In this document: one piece after another, positions 60,993 to 64,000 of the stretch | Layout of the letters: every line of letters starts with the position of its first letter | How positions within the stretch are numbered: position 1 is the stretch's first letter | Source of the DNA: Thalassobacillus sp043497085 | GTDB taxonomy: Bacteria; Bacillota; Bacilli; Bacillales; Halobacillaceae | Assembly (NCBI GenBank): GCA_043497085.1 | Contig: JBIEKI010000002.1 | Length of the DNA: 64,000 nucleotides | Direction: 5' to 3' (one strand) | Made by a program: the position numbers and the translations under genes | The notes under the pieces: model-generated | Told to the model about the DNA's origin: nothing | Databases searched by the model: none | The model's input: the letters and a program-made list of their open reading frames with translations, nothing else

Positions 60993-61089
60993 GTTTTACT
61001 TCTTAGTCATGTAATTATTACCTTGTAAGTTTAAAGGGAACCTGCAGACAATATGAAGGAATCTCCATAAAGAAAGCGAGGGTGTCAAA

Positions 61090-61497
61090 ATGGATGATTC
61101 CAACAAGCGCTCAACCTATGATGAGGTAGAACATGGACCTCATTATGGAGATGACAACAAGCAGGAAGAAAAACAGGGGCTGGTTTATCATGACGAGCCT
61201 TATCGAGCACAGGAGCATCAAGAAGAGTTTGCGCAAGAACTTGCGATGAGTCCCAATGAAACCATAAAAACTGAAGAACAAGAGACAGAAATGCAAACAG
61301 AAGTGAAAACCGGCATGGGCTGGTTGGCTCTGATACTTGCGGGGTTGTCTTTATTCTTCGCTCCTATCCTTATGGGCGGAGCAGGGATTGTACTTGGATT
61401 CATCTCAAGGAGAAGAGGGGCCGAAACCTTGGGTAACACAGCTATATTCATTGGTGTGGCTTCGATTCTCTTATCACTCTTCTTCAACCCGTTTTAG
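61090..61497 (+). CDS. yqfX: YqfX-like membrane protein (DUF4190-type)
   Basis: The 135-residue protein has a polar, Glu/Gln-rich N-terminal half of about 75 residues and two hydrophobic helices (about 76-98 and 112-132) joined by a basic loop (GFISRRRGAETLG), the pattern of DUF4190 and YqfX. It lies directly before ispG as in B. subtilis. GCGAGGGTG precedes the ATG. Function unknown. Confidence 0.8.
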   Translation: MDDSNKRSTYDEVEHGPHYGDDNKQEEKQGLVYHDEPYRAQEHQEEFAQELAMSPNETIKTEEQETEMQTEVKTGMGWLALILAGLSLFFAPILMGGAGIVLGFISRRRGAETLGNTAIFIGVASILLSLFFNPF

Positions 61498-61534
61498 GTG
61501 TAAACAAGCGATGGTAAGCTGGTTTCCTGTCAAT

Positions 61535-61567
61535 AAAAAAAGTGAGCCCAATGGGCTCATTTTTTTA
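61535..61567. terminator. Bidirectional terminator between yqfX and ispG
   Basis: AAAAAAGTGAGCCC and GGGCTCATTTTTTT with a three-base loop. It covers the ends of both convergent genes and includes the last bases of ispG. Confidence 0.9.
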
Positions 61568-62659
61568 TGCTTCCTGTTTTTGTTTCTTATAATGCTCTTC
61601 AGCAAGTTTATCTACTTCTTTTTTCAATTCTTCCACCATGATGTCCTCAGGTACCTTACGAATGATTTCACCGTGACGGAATAATAAACCTTCGCCCCGG
61701 GCCCCTGCGATTCCGATGTCTGCTTCACGAGCTTCTCCTGGGCCATTTACTGCACAGCCAAGTACAGCTACTTTTATAGGTGCTTTTATTGTTGATATAT
61801 ATTCTTCCACTTCATTTGCAATGGAAATCAAATCGATTTCTATACGACCGCATGTAGGGCAGGAAATCAAGGTAGCAGCATTGGCAGCCAGCCCAAATGA
61901 TTTCAGTAATTCCCGCCCGACTTTGACTTCTTCCACCGGGTCGGCACTTAAAGAAATACGCAGTGTACTGCCGATGCCTTTACTTAAGATAGCACCAAGC
62001 CCCGCCGCACTTTTTACAGTTCCAGCGAATTGTGTGCCGGATTCGGTAATACCAAGGTGCAATGGATACTTAATTGCTTCAGCCGCTTTTGTATAAGCTT
62101 CAATGGCAAGCTGGACATCTGAGGCTTTTAAGGAAACAATAATATCATGAAAATCAAGGTCTTCAAGAATTTTGATATGATGTAAGGCACTCTCTACCAT
62201 ACCATCTGCTGTTGGATAGCCATACTTTTTAAGGATATGCTTTTCTAACGATCCAGCGTTTACTCCGATACGTATAGGAATGCCTCTTTTTTTAGCGGCA
62301 TTTACCACTGCCTCTACTTTCTCACGGCGGCCGATATTTCCAGGGTTGATACGAATTTTATCTGCTCCGCCTTCGATTGCTTTCAATGCCATTTTATAAT
62401 CAAAGTGTATATCAACTACTAGTGGAATATTAATACGTTTTTTAATTTCAGGGATGGCATCCGCAGCACGATCGTCTGGGCATGCTACCCTCACAACTTG
62501 GCATCCGGCTTCTTCTAAACGGTGAATTTCGTTTACTGTAGCTTCTACATCATGAGTTTTTGTTGTAGTCATGGATTGAACAACAACCTGGTCCGAACCA
62601 CCAATTATCAAATCGCCGACTCTGACTGGCCGGGTATCTTTTCTATGCGTAATTGCCAT
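61565..62659 (-). CDS. ispG: 4-hydroxy-3-methylbut-2-en-1-yl diphosphate synthase
   Basis: IspG (GcpE) converts MEcPP to HMBPP in the MEP pathway. The TIM-barrel domain starts ITHRKDTRPVRVGDL and QSMTTTKTHDVEAT. The [4Fe-4S] cysteines are in SCPTCGRIEID (about 268-271) and LGCAVNGPGEA (about 303). AAAGGAG selects the ATG at 62659 (364 residues); a nine-codon longer frame has no family support. Works with ispH in this window. Confidence 0.96.
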   Translation of the reverse strand: MAITHRKDTRPVRVGDLIIGGSDQVVVQSMTTTKTHDVEATVNEIHRLEEAGCQVVRVACPDDRAADAIPEIKKRINIPLVVDIHFDYKMALKAIEGGADKIRINPGNIGRREKVEAVVNAAKKRGIPIRIGVNAGSLEKHILKKYGYPTADGMVESALHHIKILEDLDFHDIIVSLKASDVQLAIEAYTKAAEAIKYPLHLGITESGTQFAGTVKSAAGLGAILSKGIGSTLRISLSADPVEEVKVGRELLKSFGLAANAATLISCPTCGRIEIDLISIANEVEEYISTIKAPIKVAVLGCAVNGPGEAREADIGIAGARGEGLLFRHGEIIRKVPEDIMVEELKKEVDKLAEEHYKKQKQEA

Positions 62660-62764
62660 AAGTGAAACGCTCCTTTGTTTGTTCACATTGAAGGGTATTT
62701 TTTTATACCATCCCTTATTATAATGCCTAAATGTTTAAATGAGAAGTAAGATTACTTAGATTAT

Positions 62765-63133
62765 CTATTCTAAGTGAGCTTTTTCATATAATGGAAAATA
62801 ATAAACCTTATCAATTGTAAGACTGGAGGGGTCTATACCAGGGTTCAATTGTTGAAAATCTTCAAGCATATCATCCATAGGATGGTAATACACACCATTG
62901 TGGAGTTGTTCCATGATAGAAAGTACCGTATCTCCAGCTTTCACTTTAACTGGAACCTTTTGGTTGAAACGTAACGGAGGCTCGAGTATGTCTGCCTGTG
63001 GAGGTGGAGGATCCTCTGTGGTATTTACTTTATTATCTGATTCGCTTCGGTTGATCGTAGTACCGACAGTCAAGTCTTTGTATAAACTGACTAAAAGCAG
63101 TATTATTAAAATAAATAATCCCAATTTCTTCAC
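62765..63133 (-). CDS. yqfZ: YqfZ-like membrane-anchored LysM protein
   Basis: The product of about 122 residues has an N-terminal membrane helix (LGLFILIILLLVSLY), a Pro-rich linker (DPPPPQ) and a C-terminal LysM-like domain (VKVKAGDTVLSIMEQLH; DFQQLNPGIDPSSL). It probably binds peptidoglycan outside the membrane. GGGGGTGA with eight-base spacing favours a GTG at 63133 over ATGs at 63151 and 63208. Its position after ispG matches yqfZ. Confidence 0.8.
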   Translation of the reverse strand: MKKLGLFILIILLLVSLYKDLTVGTTINRSESDNKVNTTEDPPPPQADILEPPLRFNQKVPVKVKAGDTVLSIMEQLHNGVYYHPMDDMLEDFQQLNPGIDPSSLTIDKVYYFPLYEKAHLE

Positions 63134-63260
63134 ACTAACAGTCACCCCCATTAAATGATATATGTGTACTATTCGCCCTATACTAAAAACTTTCCTTTTT
63201 TGAAACAAATATTATATGTAATTCGTATATATGATTAAAGTACGGAGAGGGCGTGTAAAC

Positions 63261-63905
63261 ATGGGAATTTTACAAAATGATTGGGTAAGTTTTCTAATTA
63301 CGTTTTTTGGGACGTTGTTTTTGGTTGGGGAGCTGCTTGTCAATGCACGGGGTTTATTTGGAATATTAGGGTTGGGGTTTATCACTGTATTCTTTTACTC
63401 CTTTCTTTCCCCAAGTATGTTTATTCTTATGATGTTGATTTATTTGATCGGTCTCATTTTAATTATCATTGATGGTAAATTGATTAATGATGGTACCTTA
63501 GCTACGATAGGTGCCGTTTGTATGATTATTGCAGTAGGATTCAGCTCACCTAATTGGGTTGCTGGCTTGTATGGTGTCATTGGTGTAATTCTCGGGGGGG
63601 CTAGTTCCCTTTTCTTTTTAAAGGCATTTAAAAGAAGAGATATGTGGTCTAAAATTACATTGATTGACCAATTATCTACAGAAGCTGGTTATAATACCAT
63701 GAATGAAACCTACAAGAGTTTGTTGAACGAGGTAGGTGTCGCACAGACAGATATGCGTCCGGTGGGAACAGTACAAATTAACGGGAAAGATTATAGTGCT
63801 GTCACTAACGGTCAATGGATTTCCAGGGGTGCAACTATTATTGTAGAATCAGTAGACGGAACTAAGATATTGGTGGCAAAAAAACAAAATAATGACATAA
63901 AATGA
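63261..63905 (+). CDS. Short NfeD-family membrane protein
   Basis: The 214-residue protein lacks the protease domain of YqeZ. Four to five membrane helices (about 8-128) precede a soluble OB-fold NfeD domain with the typical MRPVGTVQINGKDYSAV and the end VVEVDGTKILVAK-like SVDGTKILVAKK. GAGAGGG selects the ATG at 63261; the frame could start at 63231. Short NfeD proteins often accompany flotillins, but none is adjacent. Divergent from yqfZ. Confidence 0.83.
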   Translation: MGILQNDWVSFLITFFGTLFLVGELLVNARGLFGILGLGFITVFFYSFLSPSMFILMMLIYLIGLILIIIDGKLINDGTLATIGAVCMIIAVGFSSPNWVAGLYGVIGVILGGASSLFFLKAFKRRDMWSKITLIDQLSTEAGYNTMNETYKSLLNEVGVAQTDMRPVGTVQINGKDYSAVTNGQWISRGATIIVESVDGTKILVAKKQNNDIK

Positions 63906-63933
63906 CCCGCCAGAAGGATTGGCGGGTCATTTC
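63902..63933. terminator. Terminator after the NfeD gene
   Basis: ATGACCCGCCA and TGGCGGGTCAT form a near-perfect stem directly over the stop codons of the NfeD gene and the convergent gene at the edge. The T tract is short. Confidence 0.72.
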
Positions 63934-64000
63934 ATTGTGGGGATATAGCGCATACTCAAAAACAGATAGACAGCGGTTGCAAAAATATAAACAAATATAA
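63927..64000 (-). CDS. C-terminal end of a membrane protein, cut by the window edge
   Basis: On the minus strand a frame enters from the edge and ends at a TGA (63927-63929). The visible residues are hydrophobic (VYIFATAVYLFLSMR, then YIPTMK), like the last helix of a polytopic membrane protein. In B. subtilis yqgA and the DUF1189 gene yqgB follow yqfZ, so a DUF1189-type protein is possible, but this cannot be shown from 24 codons. Confidence 0.5.
   Translation of the reverse strand, partial: IFVYIFATAVYLFLSMRYIPTMK

Noticed and set aside
1..64000. tRNA or rRNA genes, CRISPR arrays, prophage genes, toxin-antitoxin pairs, transposases
   Set aside because: Looked for by eye on both strands; nothing convincing was seen.

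Overview
The window is a chromosomal stretch of a low-GC, endospore-forming member of the Bacillaceae. The evidence is sigK, sda, gpr, spoIIP, yqfC/yqfD, comE genes, CIRCE/HrcA control and a glycine T-box, in an order that follows the Bacillus subtilis yqeG-yqfZ region almost gene for gene. A large Mrp-type Na+/H+ antiporter operon beside it suggests a salt- or alkali-adapted genus, but the genus cannot be fixed from the sequence. No tRNA, rRNA, CRISPR array, prophage or complete insertion sequence was seen.

Layout. 1-6.5 kb (minus strand): sigK, uninterrupted, and an Mrp operon in the order A-C-D-E-F-G with no mrpB. 6.5-6.9 kb: sda, too short for most gene finders, with a dense DnaA-box cluster between it and yqeG. 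7.0-12.0 kb: yqeG-yqeH-aroE-yhbY-nadD-yqeK-rsfS-yqeM (ribosome assembly, shikimate, NAD). 12.1-16.6 kb: comER diverging from comEA-comEB-comEC (DNA uptake), then the small yqzM. 16.9-21.3 kb: holA, rpsT, gpr, spoIIP, yqxA. 21.5-32.7 kb: lepA, hemW, and the heat-shock genes hrcA-grpE-dnaK-dnaJ followed by the modification enzymes prmA, rsmE and mtaB. 33-41 kb: deoC, yqeW, rpsU-yqeY, yqeZ-floA-yqfB, yqfC-yqfD-phoH. 41.3-47.4 kb: ybeY-dgkA-era-yqzL-recO, then T-box-controlled glyQ-glyS. 47.5-55.8 kb: ccpN-ppsR, yaiI-dnaG-sigA, a membrane protein of unknown function, cccA, trmK-yqfO. 55.8-56.3 kb: a palindromic repeat and gene debris. 56.3-64 kb: ispH, cshB-nfo, yqfT, a lytic transglycosylase, yqfX, ispG, a LysM protein, a short NfeD protein and the end of a membrane protein.

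How the genes work together. Most are housekeeping: translation and ribosome maturation (yqeH, yhbY, rsfS, lepA, prmA, rsmE, mtaB, rpsT, rpsU, ybeY, era, glyQS, trmK), replication and its checkpoint (holA, dnaG, sda with DnaA boxes), transcription (sigA, sigK), protein folding, isoprenoid synthesis (ispG, ispH) and sporulation. The points that deserve attention are the missing mrpB, the missing pgpH between phoH and ybeY, a hairpin placed between the sda Shine-Dalgarno and its start codon, an element of about 75 bp shared by the regions upstream of deoC and trmK, and two palindromic repeat-like regions. Many start codons were moved inward from the longest open frame on the basis of Shine-Dalgarno position and family length; each case is stated.
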